A DNA stretch of 64,000 nucleotides from Halolamina rubra. Its GTDB lineage: Archaea > Halobacteriota > Halobacteria > Halobacteriales > Haloferacaceae. The stretch lies in assembly GCF_000739555.1 (NCBI RefSeq), contig NZ_BBJN01000005.1:1-64000 (forward strand), written 5' to 3'. The translations under genes and the position numbers were made by a program. Each line of letters starts with the position of its first letter. Within the stretch, counting starts at the first letter, position 1. Of this stretch, positions 27,575 to 36,001 are shown in pieces. The notes beneath the pieces were generated by a model, which did no database searches, had not been told where the DNA came from, and worked only from the letters and a program-made list of their open reading frames with translations.

Positions 27575-29367
27575 CAGGCACCACCCCCCGTGGCGTCCGC
27601 GACGATGGAACGCGCCCGCTTCAGTTCGCCGACGACCGTGTTCTGCTCACGTTTGAGCTGGGTCTCGACGAACTTCGCCTCGTCGCCGTCGACGATTTCG
27701 AACTTCCGGGCGACCGAGAAGCGCGGGAACGGCTCCCGGCTCGTCGCGGGGTCCTGCTCGAACTGGCCGCGCTCGACCAGGTAGAGCCGGGTGAGCACGC
27801 GCGAGAGCGATGTGATCGCGTCGTTCGCGGTCGCGGCGTCGATCTCGCCGTCCCGCGCGGCCCGCTGGAACGACGCGATCTCGTCCTCGAGCGTGTCGAG
27901 GCGGTCCAGCGTCGGCGAGAAGTCGAAGCGATCGCCCGCGGCGTCGTCGTAGCGCTCGACCGCCTCACGGAGCTTCGCGGAGTTGCGGGCGTGGTCGAAC
28001 GGCAGCACGTCCGCGTTCAGCACGCGGGCGACCGAGACGACGTACAGCCGGATGTCCCGCAGGAGCTCGTCCTTCCCGGCCTTGTCGAGCGTGTCGGTCG
28101 AGACGTGCCAGGCGTCGGAGTTGCCGCCGCAGCCGCCGACGCCGTGGTAGCCGCGCTCCTCGCGGATCTCCGCGGGGATGTTCGAGGAGAGCATGAAGAA
28201 CCCGGTGATGCCGAGGTTGTCGAAGGAGTAGTCGCCCGCGCGGAACGGGAAGTGCTCCTCGTACGGCGCGCCGGTCACGTCGTCGATGGCGTCGCCGACG
28301 AGTTCGTGGGCCTCCGGGGTCCAGCAGGTCATGTCCGTGTACTCGGTCGCGTCCTTCGCACCGGGGCTGTCCATGTTCACCTGCGCGACGCAGTGCTCGG
28401 CCAGCTCCCCCGCGAACTGATCGGCGTACCACGTCGACCCGGCGTAGCGCCCCGTCGAGTGCCCCGGCCACCAGGCGACCCGGAGGTTGCGCTGCAGGTC
28501 CTCGCTGTGCTGGTCGAACACCCGAGCGGCCTCCAACAGACCGGCGTCGCCGGTGGCGTTGTCGGTGATCCCGACGTACCAGGAGTCGTAGTGACCGTGC
28601 AGCAGGAGGAAGTCGTCGTTCTGGGGGTCGGCCTCGCCCTCGATCTCGGCGACGACGACGGGGCACTCCATCCAGTCGGTCGTGAGGTCGGTCGAGAGCT
28701 CGAGCTCCAGTCCCTCGTCGCTCTCGGCCCACTCCATCAGCGTCTCGCCGTCGGGCTCGTTGACGTTCGCGATCGGCACGTCCGGGATCTTCTCGCGTTC
28801 GTCGTACCGGGGCGCGCCGCCCCAGATCGGGGTCGCGATCCCGTTGTGGGGCTCGCGGTCGTGTTTGTGGATCGCGATGACGCCGATGGCGCCCTTCTCC
28901 GAGAGCTTGCTCACCGCGCGGATCGAGAGGCTGCCGGCTTTCGTGAGTGCGATCTTCCCGGAGAGATCGCCCACGTCGTGGTACGGCTCCCGCGGGTCGT
29001 CGTCGTCGGCGAGCAGGTCGCCGCCGGCGCTGCCGACGTACTCGACGGGGCCGGAGACCGTCGTCGACGCCGAGAACGAGACGGTCTTGACGGGGCCGGG
29101 CTCGAACTCCTTGGTGAGCGTCTCGATCGTCGCGCCGTGTGGTTGGCTGATGTACAGTTCGGGCTCGTGGCGCTCGTAGGCGACGCCGTTGGCGTCGAGG
29201 CGGTCGCTGACGTAGTCCGCGGCCGCGGCCTCGTCGGCGCTGCCGGAGACGCGGTTCAGTTCGGCGAACTCCTCCAACAGCTCCCACGGCTCGTCGAGCG
29301 ATACTTCGTCGTGCAGGCGCCGCTCGAGACCGTCGAGGGCGTCCCTGTCGGTTGTCGGCTGGCTCAT
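27574..29367 (-). CDS. M28-like metallopeptidase with PA domain (paralog 5)
   Basis: A 597-residue protein, the closest relative of the gene at 8-1783. Landmarks are LLHGHYDSWYVGITDNATGDAG, WWPGHSTGRYAGSTWYAD, VNMDSPGAKD, FRAGDYSFDNLG and WHVSTDTLDKAG. I chose the ATG at 29367 (MSQPTTDRD), matching the N-termini of the paralogs; the in-frame ATG at 29409 lies in the promoter. A TATA box lies 34-40 bases upstream, implying a leader of about ten bases. It forms a two-gene operon with the racemase at 26816. Confidence 0.9.
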   Translation of the reverse strand: MSQPTTDRDALDGLERRLHDEVSLDEPWELLEEFAELNRVSGSADEAAAADYVSDRLDANGVAYERHEPELYISQPHGATIETLTKEFEPGPVKTVSFSASTTVSGPVEYVGSAGGDLLADDDDPREPYHDVGDLSGKIALTKAGSLSIRAVSKLSEKGAIGVIAIHKHDREPHNGIATPIWGGAPRYDEREKIPDVPIANVNEPDGETLMEWAESDEGLELELSTDLTTDWMECPVVVAEIEGEADPQNDDFLLLHGHYDSWYVGITDNATGDAGLLEAARVFDQHSEDLQRNLRVAWWPGHSTGRYAGSTWYADQFAGELAEHCVAQVNMDSPGAKDATEYTDMTCWTPEAHELVGDAIDDVTGAPYEEHFPFRAGDYSFDNLGITGFFMLSSNIPAEIREERGYHGVGGCGGNSDAWHVSTDTLDKAGKDELLRDIRLYVVSVARVLNADVLPFDHARNSAKLREAVERYDDAAGDRFDFSPTLDRLDTLEDEIASFQRAARDGEIDAATANDAITSLSRVLTRLYLVERGQFEQDPATSREPFPRFSVARKFEIVDGDEAKFVETQLKREQNTVVGELKRARSIVADATGGGA

Positions 29368-29400
29368 GTGGCTCGCGTTCGCGGGAACGGACGGAGCCAG

Positions 29401-29407
29401 TATAAAC
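29401..29407 (-). promoter_or_regulatory. TATA box of the peptidase-racemase operon
   Basis: TTTATA on the minus strand, 34-40 bases before the ATG at 29367. Confidence 0.55.
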
Positions 29408-29493
29408 ATTGGTAACCGTCAACACGGAGGGAGGCGGCCGAGACTCTCGACGCCAGAGCGCGGCGAAACGGGGGATGGGTTAACGGCGCCGCT

Positions 29494-29880
29494 ACCCCGG
29501 CAGCTACCGTACCTGTGGTAGCTGTGGCAGCTACGGTAACTGAAGTAGCTAAGGTAGCTGAGGTAGCTGAGGTAGTTGCGGTAGTTACGGTACCTACGGG
29601 AGGCGATCCTCGTCCCCCGGCAGCTACCGCACCTGTGGTAGCTGTAGTAGCTACTGCACCCAAGCTAGCTGAGGCAGCTAAGGTAGCTGAGGTAGGTAGG
29701 GCATCTACCGTAGGTAGGTTACGTGCGGTAGTTGGAGCAGGTGGAGCAGTTGCGGTACTGCCCGCACCCGCGGTACCTACGGTAGTTGGAGCAGGTAAGG
29801 TAGCTAAGGTGGCTAAGGTAGCTAAGGCAGCCGAGGCAACGAAGTTGACGAAGGTAGATGAGGCAACTCGATCACCGTAG
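29494..29880. repeat. Degenerate 9-bp tandem repeat array (GTAGCTNAG family)
   Basis: The stretch is built from GGTAGCTNN units at a 9-base period, for example AAGGTAGCTGAGGTAGCTG, and is most regular at 29545-29580 and 29800-29835. There is a longer level of repetition: the block CCCCGGCAGCTACCG...CCTGTGGTAGCTGT occurs at 29496 and again at 29616, exactly 120 bases apart. Read on + the period gives Val-Ala-Lys/Glu triplets, but composition and position argue against a real protein. The array separates the peptidase operon from the tyrosine recombinase. A related short array in the other orientation is at 42608-42660. Confidence 0.85.
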
Positions 29881-29914
29881 CCGGCGATCCCGGGATCACC
29901 GAGTACTCGCGTGA

Positions 29915-31234
29915 TCAGGCGCGGTCGGCGTTCGAGGACTCCCGAACGCGGCCGTCCGTGTTCGAGAGCGCTTCCGTCGCCATGTCCGCGCGTTCGGCGG
30001 CCTCGATGTGCTGGTACGCCTGTCGGACCTGCTCCTCGCTGTTGTCGAGATACCGCGCGGCGGCGGCGTAGCCGAACTCCCGGACCATCACCTCGCCCAT
30101 CCCGCGGCGGCCGCCGTGGGGGGCGAGGTAGTCGTGGCGGTCGTCGTCGACGGCGATCTCGGCGTCCGCACACAGTCGCTGCAGCACCCGGCGCGCGCCG
30201 TTCGGTTTCAGCGCCGGCGGGGCGTCGAGGTCGAACTCGGCGGCGACGAGGAGATCCGGCTTCGCGTCGCGCTGTCTGTCGATCTCCGCGTCCGAGAGCC
30301 CCCGTTCCCGGAGCCCGGCACGCACGTGGCGAGCCAGCGTCGGGCGGTGGAGCGTCGTGAACACCGGCCACTCCGCGGGCGCGTCGAGCAGCTGGCGGTA
30401 TCGCCGCAGCGGTCCCAGCACGGGATCCGGGAGGGAGGCCTCGTCCCACTGCTGTTTCTTCCGGTAGACGGTGACGTTGTTGTCCGCGAAGGAGACGTCC
30501 GCCCAGCGGACACCGTTCCGTCCCGGCCGGTCGTCGTCGGCCGCGTTGAGGAACTCGGCGGCCCGGAGCCCCGTGTAGCAGAGCACGTACGCGAGCGCCC
30601 GCTCGCGGCAGCGCTTGTACGCGCGGAACCGCGCGGCGGCCTTCTCCCGGACGGCGTCGCTCTCGAGGTCGCCGCGTTCCTCGGCCGGCACCTCGACGGC
30701 ACCGAGATCGTCGATGGCCGTCGACGCCCGCTCGTCGACGAACCGGGTGAGCTGGTCGCGCTGCTCCGGCGACCACGCCTGCTGGTCGCCGGGGCGTCGC
30801 CCGGTTCCCTCCGGCAGCGGGTCCTCGGCGTCGGACTCCCGGGCGTAGTGGCGCGGCACGTACCCCTGGGCGTCGGCCCAGCCACACCAGGAGGCGACGT
30901 AGGCGTAGTAGGTGAGGACGGTGCTGTTGGAGAACCCCGAGACGACGAGGTAGCGTGCGTAGTCGCCGAACACCGTCGAGTCGAGGTCGGAGAACCGCAC
31001 GTCTCGGGCCTCACTCCCGGGGTTCGCGTCCCGAACGATCCCCTCCCACGCGTCGGCGGGCGACGCGTTCGCCGGGTCGGGCGTGTTCCCGCGACACCAG
31101 CGCAGGAACCGGTTCAGCTCCCGCTCGGCGTCGCGGCGGTAGGCGCCGTCGCTGCCGCCCTCACCCTTCCCCTTGTCGGTGAGGAACGTCGGGAACGTGC
31201 TGGCGATCGGCGTCGACGCGTCGCGGGCGCTCAT
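29915..31234 (-). CDS. Tyrosine recombinase / integrase (Xer-like)
   Basis: A 439-residue protein. The N-terminal SAM-like DNA-binding domain covers about residues 25-130 (AYRRDAERELNRFLRW). The catalytic domain has Arg224 in CYTGLRAAEF, Lys259/260, His373-Arg376/377 in APHGGRRG, and the nucleophile Tyr407 in QAYQHIE. The usual second His is Tyr389 (EFGYAAAARYL). I prefer the ATG at 31234 because residues upstream of it overlap the inverted repeat at 31353-31384 and look unstructured. No tRNA or matching element boundary is visible, so it may be a chromosomal recombinase rather than part of an intact provirus. Confidence 0.85.
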   Translation of the reverse strand: MSARDASTPIASTFPTFLTDKGKGEGGSDGAYRRDAERELNRFLRWCRGNTPDPANASPADAWEGIVRDANPGSEARDVRFSDLDSTVFGDYARYLVVSGFSNSTVLTYYAYVASWCGWADAQGYVPRHYARESDAEDPLPEGTGRRPGDQQAWSPEQRDQLTRFVDERASTAIDDLGAVEVPAEERGDLESDAVREKAAARFRAYKRCRERALAYVLCYTGLRAAEFLNAADDDRPGRNGVRWADVSFADNNVTVYRKKQQWDEASLPDPVLGPLRRYRQLLDAPAEWPVFTTLHRPTLARHVRAGLRERGLSDAEIDRQRDAKPDLLVAAEFDLDAPPALKPNGARRVLQRLCADAEIAVDDDRHDYLAPHGGRRGMGEVMVREFGYAAAARYLDNSEEQVRQAYQHIEAAERADMATEALSNTDGRVRESSNADRA

Positions 31235-31352
31235 CGTTCCCTCGAAAGCGACTGTATCGCCGGGTTCGCGGGCTGTCGAGGGGTGGAAGAGGGGTTGCGC
31301 ATCGTTTGGTGCTGGGGGTTGTTCGGGGGGACGGGGGCACTCACCAAAGAAC

Positions 31353-31384
31353 TTACGCACGCTTAGTGAGTTAAGCGTGCGTAA
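31353..31384. repeat. Perfect 13-bp inverted repeat with 6-bp spacer, candidate recombinase site
   Basis: TTACGCACGCTTA (31353-31365), spacer GTGAGT, TAAGCGTGCGTAA (31372-31384). Both arms match perfectly. The 6-base centre is the spacing used by Xer/dif and many other tyrosine-recombinase sites. It lies about 120 bases upstream of the recombinase start. It could instead be an operator for that gene. Confidence 0.7.
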
Positions 31385-31958
31385 CGGTTCGCAGGCGATT
31401 TGTCCCGTCAGTCACAGCCTACCCGGCGATATTCACACTACTGGGGCCTCTAGGTCACGATTTCCGAATCGGGACATGTCTATAAAGCCTATTGCGCGAT
31501 ATCTTCTGCACTGGTGGAAGGTGAGCGATTCCTTCGGATAGAGAGTGTCCCCTTCCGTTTACCGGGGCTCCTCGCGTACCCGTTGAGAGCTCGAAACTGA
31601 CGCCGAGAAACGCGGTCCGAAACTGATCGTATCGCCGCTAACTGGCCGGGCAACTCGACGGCGACGGCCGTTTGAGGCTCGAGCTCGGAAGGAGCCGGGT
31701 TAAGTTAGACCCGGGTGACGTTCAAGCTGGAAGGCGAGTCGGGCTGAGTCCTGCTGAATACAGGACGCGAATGCAGCAGGAAAAGGGAATACCCTAATCG
31801 AACCCCATGGTTCCCGAGGCCGATTTTTGCCGGTAAGGGTATACGAGGTGATTTGACGAAGTCTCCGCTTCTAAGGACGCTATCTGAAAATAAATACGGC
31901 TCTTTCACCCGCGGGAAACGTAGAAGAATGAGAGAGGTCTTGGAGACTGACCTGCTAA
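31385..31958. other. Non-coding stretch with hairpins, no supported gene
   Basis: About 570 bases of lower GC content. It contains a TATA-like TCTATAAAG near 31480. Around 31695-31765 it has clustered short inverted repeats, including CCGGGT/ACCCGG, GTCCTG/CAGGAC and CCTGCTG/CAGCAGG, which could fold as an RNA. I find no open reading frame with recognisable content and no tRNA. Confidence 0.4.
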
Positions 31959-33208
31959 TTACGGGGTGAACCAGTCGTCATAGGTGGAATCCAGTGAGAG
32001 CGTATCTTCGGTGCTGTCACTCCCGTAATAGTTGTTGAAGTCCGGGTACGGTCCAGTGATCGTCTCTTGCTCATCCGGGGGATTGAACTCGGTATCGGGG
32101 ACGACAATGATATTCGGTACGTCGCTCTCGTTCCACGTTCCTTCAACAGTACCACCACCGATCTCACTTTGAACAACGTCATCCTGGATCGTGCCCAGGT
32201 CGATCGTTGTCCCTTGACTCTTGTTCTGCATGTAGGGGTCGTAGACCTCGAAGAGCGCGTTATCCGCTGCCACGTCTGGGCGTGGCGAGGTCGTGGGTGG
32301 ACTGACCGATCCCGAGGTGATCTCCACACTCAGCGTGGCGGTGTTACCCTGGGTGAAATTGTCGGTGTCGAAGAGCACAACGTCAAGGGTCCCCGAACCG
32401 ACTTCGTCGGTCACCTCGACCTTTTCATTTCCGCCTGCCGTGTGGTTGCGGGTGAGTGTGAGTTCCCACTCGACGGCGTTGTCCAACATTCGCTCGATGT
32501 GAATGTCGTGACTGTCGCCGGCCCTGTGGACCCGAGACGTGAACTCCATGTCGATGGTCTGGAGTTCGTCGTCGAGGTAGGTCTCAGAAATGGTGGCACG
32601 CATTCCGAAGTCGTTGTAGTCGAAGTCACCTATTCTGTCCCTGTCCTCGTAACCGATGTACGAATCCGCGGGCAATTCCACCTCCTCCAGTTCCTCCACG
32701 CAGAACTGAAGGTTGCTGATGGCGGCTGTCTGGCCGCTGGGACCCACCAACCCGGGCTCAACGATTGACTGGGATCCGGATCGGTCGCGGTGACACAGTC
32801 TTTGCCGCCATAGGCCATGACTTTGAGCGCGCCGTAGCCAGCGGCGACGCTCCACTCCACCTCAATCGGCTCACAGCGCTCTCCATCTTTCGACGTGAAG
32901 CTATCGATTGTGATGAGATCAGTATCTGTCTCCTCCTCGAAGTAACAGTCGTCGTTCCCGTCAGAGTCCGTCTCGATAACGAAATTGAACTTGACGTAGG
33001 TGCTGCCCTCCGGACACTCGAAGTCCTTGAAACAGGGGGGGCCGCCAGCCGTGGCCAGTCCTGACATCCCCGCAATGCCAGCTCCTACAGCCGCACCTTT
33101 GAGTACTGTTCGTCGATCTATATCCAGTCCGCTATTCTGTTCTTTTTCGTTCGACATAGTTGTCGTGGTTGGCGCGATCGAGGACTGCTCATTCGCCTCC
33201 TCCATCAA
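31959..33208 (-). CDS. Tat-exported protein with a DFDYND motif (frameshifted)
   Basis: Read through one frameshift, this is a secreted protein of about 416 residues. DRRTVLKGAAVGAGIAGMSG is a twin-arginine signal. The first part up to GGKDCVTATDPD is in one frame; from SQSIVEPGLVGPSGQ onward the next frame continues with clear coding character. The break is near 32775, at GGATCC. GYEDRDRIGDFDYNDFGM resembles the Asp-rich motif of LruC/DUF4842-type surface proteins, a tentative link. The C-terminal half is acidic and Thr-rich and ends at WFTP. The start is either 33208 or 33157; the former fits the TATA box. Codon use is less GC rich than in neighbours, suggesting transfer. Confidence 0.65.
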
Positions 33209-33245
33209 CCAACTACGAGGGGCACAAGCACGCCGTGTTGATTTT

Positions 33246-33253
33246 GTTATAAC
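33246..33253 (-). promoter_or_regulatory. TATA box for the Tat-exported protein
   Basis: GTTATAAC on the minus strand, about 38-45 bases before the start at 33208. Confidence 0.45.
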
Positions 33254-33424
33254 GTGTCTGAGATATCCAAACTGGCTGTAATCTTGTCTTACCTACCAGT
33301 CTGTCATCCTACAGTCGTCGATAACCACGAAATTGGAATAAAACCGGTAGCTAATCATGTTGTATGTGCTGTATTCTCCGTCTGTATTCAACAGCCCTTC
33401 CTCTCGGCAACACGGACAGTCGCA

Positions 33425-33722
33425 CTCCTCGTGTGAAATAGCGAGGCGTCGATCCAAATTGTGAACGATGCACTTGAAAACGAGTTCGCGGAACTGCTTC
33501 CATCAGAGACTTGATCGGACAAATGCACCGAATTTCTGTTTGATCGCCGGGTTGACTGTCTCGTTCGTGCTCCGCTGTGGTAGAGATCGCTGTCCAACCG
33601 AGCATTCCACGCCTTGTGGAGGGGTGTGAACTCACGGTGCTCGATGAGTGGCCGAATATCGTGGGCACGGGCGAGCAAACCGTTCAACAAATCGAAGAAG
33701 CCGTGACTTCGGGGGAGCATCC
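33425..33722 (-). pseudogene. Remnant of a DDE transposase (C-terminal end, IS4/IS5-like)
   Basis: The minus strand reads SHGFFDLLNGLLARAHDIR and EFTPLHKAWNARLDSDLYH. After a frameshift near 33570 it continues as NETVNPAIKQKFGAFVRSSL, an in-frame stop, then WKQFRELVFKCIVHNLDRRL. This is the conserved tail of haloarchaeal DDE transposases, known here from family resemblance. The N-terminal catalytic part and the terminal inverted repeats are missing. With a frameshift, a stop and a truncation it is dead. It marks an old insertion next to the recombinase region. Confidence 0.75.
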
Positions 33723-33836
33723 ATCTCCCCTCCAGCTACTCACCTAATGTGTTTGTCAGTAAGGGTTTCAAGAAGGTCAATATTTCTGTCCGTGTTGGCC
33801 GAAGACCGGGGGTGTAGAGGGCCGAACCGTAGTATT

Positions 33837-35849
33837 ATGTCGCCCTCACGGGAAGTTACGTACCGTCGATTCGTGACGACCGTACCCGACGAACCAGTCC
33901 TGGCACCGCTTGCACTCCTCCAGCAGTTTCCCGTGCAACTGCCGGTCTCCGTCGACGTACTCGTGGTTCTTGCGGTCGTCTGCGTCGCGCTCACCCTGTT
34001 CATCTTCCAGCCGGTTTCGATCGACACCACCGCGATAGCCCTGATGGTCGTGTTGATTCTGCTCGGTCCGTGGACGGGTGTCACCCCCGAGGAAGGCGTC
34101 TCGGGCTTCTCGAACCCTGCGACCATCACCGTGCTGGCGATGTTCATCCTCAGCGAGGGGGTGCGACAGACCGGCGTCATCCAGATACTCACACTGAAAA
34201 TAGAGTCGTTCGCGGGCGACAGCGAGTTCCGCCAACTCCTCGCGACGGTCGGGCTAGCGGGCCCGTCGGCGGGTTTCGTCAACAACACACCCATCGTCGC
34301 AGTACTCATCCCCGCCGTCACGAGCCTCGCCCGAAAGACCGGGACCTCGCCGTCGAAGCTGCTGATCCCCCTCTCCTTCGCCGCGATGCTGGGCGGGATG
34401 CTCACCGTGATCGGCACGTCGACGAACCTGCTCGCGAGCCAGATCTGGGCGCAGGTCGGTGGCCCGACCGCAGAACCGTTCTCGCTGTTCGAGTTCACGC
34501 AGCTCGGCGCCGTCGTGCTCGCTGTCGGCACACTGTACCTCCTGACGGTCGGTCGGTATCTCACGCCGGCCCGAATCGCGGCCGAGGGGACTCCCACGGA
34601 CCAGTTCGGCATGGCCGACTACTTGACCGACGTCGTCGTCCACGAGAACTCCGACCTCGTCGGGTCGCAGGTGCGAGAGGTGCGACGCGGCGATCTCGAT
34701 CTGGACGTGTTCCAGATCATGCGCAACGGCCGCAGCATCGTTCGCGGTCTTTCCAGCGAGCGGATCCGCGCCGGCGACGTCCTCTCGGTCAGAGCGAGCC
34801 AGGAGACGCTCGAACAGGTCATCGGGGACGAACACCTCGATTTCCTGCCGGAACTCCTCGACGCCGCAGCGGACGGGGACGAACTGCTCCCCGAAGGGTT
34901 CGTGGCCGAAGACCACGCGTGGAACCGGCCGCCGTCCACACCCAACTCGGCCACGAACGACGCCGAGGGGCCGGAAACGGCGGCGGAGTCCAAGGACGAG
35001 GTTTCGCTCACGGAGATCGTGTTGCTCCCCGGAACGTGGTTGAACAGACGAAACGGGGTCGCGGGATTCGAGCGAAACTACGACGCGACCGTGCTTGCCG
35101 TCCGCCGGGGGAACGAGGTGATTCGTCAGCGCCTCCGGGACGTGCGCCTACAGGGCGGTGACGTGTTACTTGTCCAGACGAGCGACGACGTCCTCGACCG
35201 ACTCCGGGACGACAGCAATATCGTCGTCTCCAGTGACAGACGCTGGGAGGATTTCGACCGGACACGGATTCCGATCGCACTGGGCATCGTCGCCGGCGTC
35301 GTGGGACTGGCCGCGCTCGAGTACCTCCCGATCATGGTCAGCGCGCTCGCCGGCGTCGTCGCGATGCTCTTTTCGGGTATCCTCCGCCCCGCGGATGCCT
35401 ACGAGGCCGTCGATTGGGACGTCATTTTCCTGCTCGCTGGCGTCATTCCCCTGGGGATCGCGTTCGAGGCCTCCGGGACGGCGGATCTGATCGCGTCGGG
35501 CATCGCCGCCGAGGGCACCGTGCTGCCGCCGCTCGCGATGCTCGCTGCGTTCTACCTGGGGACCGCGATCATCACGGAGATGATGAGCAACAACGCCAGT
35601 ATCGTCCTGATGCTCCCCATCGCCGTGGAGGTCGCTGGTCAACTCGGTGTCAACGCCTTCGCGTTCGCCCTCGCGGTGACGTTCGCCGCCAGCACGCCCC
35701 TGCTCAGTCCCGTCGGCTACCAGACGAACCTCATGGTCTACGGGCCCGGTGGGTACAAGTTCACCGACTTCGCGCGCGTCGGAGCGCCGCTCCAGCTCGT
35801 CCTGACCGTCGTCACGACGGCTGGCATCGCGTTCTTCTGGGGGCTGTGA
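33837..35849 (+). CDS. SLC13/DASS-type anion transporter with two TrkA-C-like domains
   Basis: About 670 residues. The N-terminal membrane half has the repeat motif VNNTPIVAVLIPAV and GTSTNLLASQ. A cytoplasmic insert follows with two RCK-C/TrkA-C-like segments (about residues 255-345 and 390-460; SQVREVRRGDLDLDVFQIMRNGR and YDATVLAVRRGNEVIR). The second membrane half has SNNASIVLMLPIAV and TPLLSPVGYQTNLMVYGPGGY. The family moves sulfate, dicarboxylates or phosphate with Na+ or H+. The start is uncertain: ATG 33837 or GTG 33873; a GTATTAT sequence at 33832 would suit the latter. Upstream open frame overlaps the transposase remnant and is not used. Confidence 0.87.
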   Translation: MSPSREVTYRRFVTTVPDEPVLAPLALLQQFPVQLPVSVDVLVVLAVVCVALTLFIFQPVSIDTTAIALMVVLILLGPWTGVTPEEGVSGFSNPATITVLAMFILSEGVRQTGVIQILTLKIESFAGDSEFRQLLATVGLAGPSAGFVNNTPIVAVLIPAVTSLARKTGTSPSKLLIPLSFAAMLGGMLTVIGTSTNLLASQIWAQVGGPTAEPFSLFEFTQLGAVVLAVGTLYLLTVGRYLTPARIAAEGTPTDQFGMADYLTDVVVHENSDLVGSQVREVRRGDLDLDVFQIMRNGRSIVRGLSSERIRAGDVLSVRASQETLEQVIGDEHLDFLPELLDAAADGDELLPEGFVAEDHAWNRPPSTPNSATNDAEGPETAAESKDEVSLTEIVLLPGTWLNRRNGVAGFERNYDATVLAVRRGNEVIRQRLRDVRLQGGDVLLVQTSDDVLDRLRDDSNIVVSSDRRWEDFDRTRIPIALGIVAGVVGLAALEYLPIMVSALAGVVAMLFSGILRPADAYEAVDWDVIFLLAGVIPLGIAFEASGTADLIASGIAAEGTVLPPLAMLAAFYLGTAIITEMMSNNASIVLMLPIAVEVAGQLGVNAFAFALAVTFAASTPLLSPVGYQTNLMVYGPGGYKFTDFARVGAPLQLVLTVVTTAGIAFFWGL

Positions 35850-36001
35850 CGACACCGGGATTCACGACCTACTGCGCTGATAGGCGTATGAGCGTCCTAC
35901 TGGCCAGGTATCACCACCACCGACAGCCACAGCGACGACCGTCTCCGCCCAGTCGAGAGCTGGTAACAAGGTTCACAGTTGCTGGCGCCGTCACGCCGCG
36001 T

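Noticed and set aside
29515-29880. A Val-Ala rich 121-residue open frame in the repeat array
   Set aside because: It only reflects the 9-base period of the DNA repeat; no promoter or acidic composition like true genes here.
29494-29880. CRISPR array
   Set aside because: No conserved repeats of 24-37 bases separated by unique spacers, and no cas genes in the window.
31235-31360. N-terminal extension of the recombinase up to 31360
   Set aside because: It begins inside the 13-6-13 inverted repeat and encodes proline-rich sequence without family character.
33648-33836. N-terminal extension of the SLC13-type transporter
   Set aside because: It overlaps the transposase remnant and has no transporter character.
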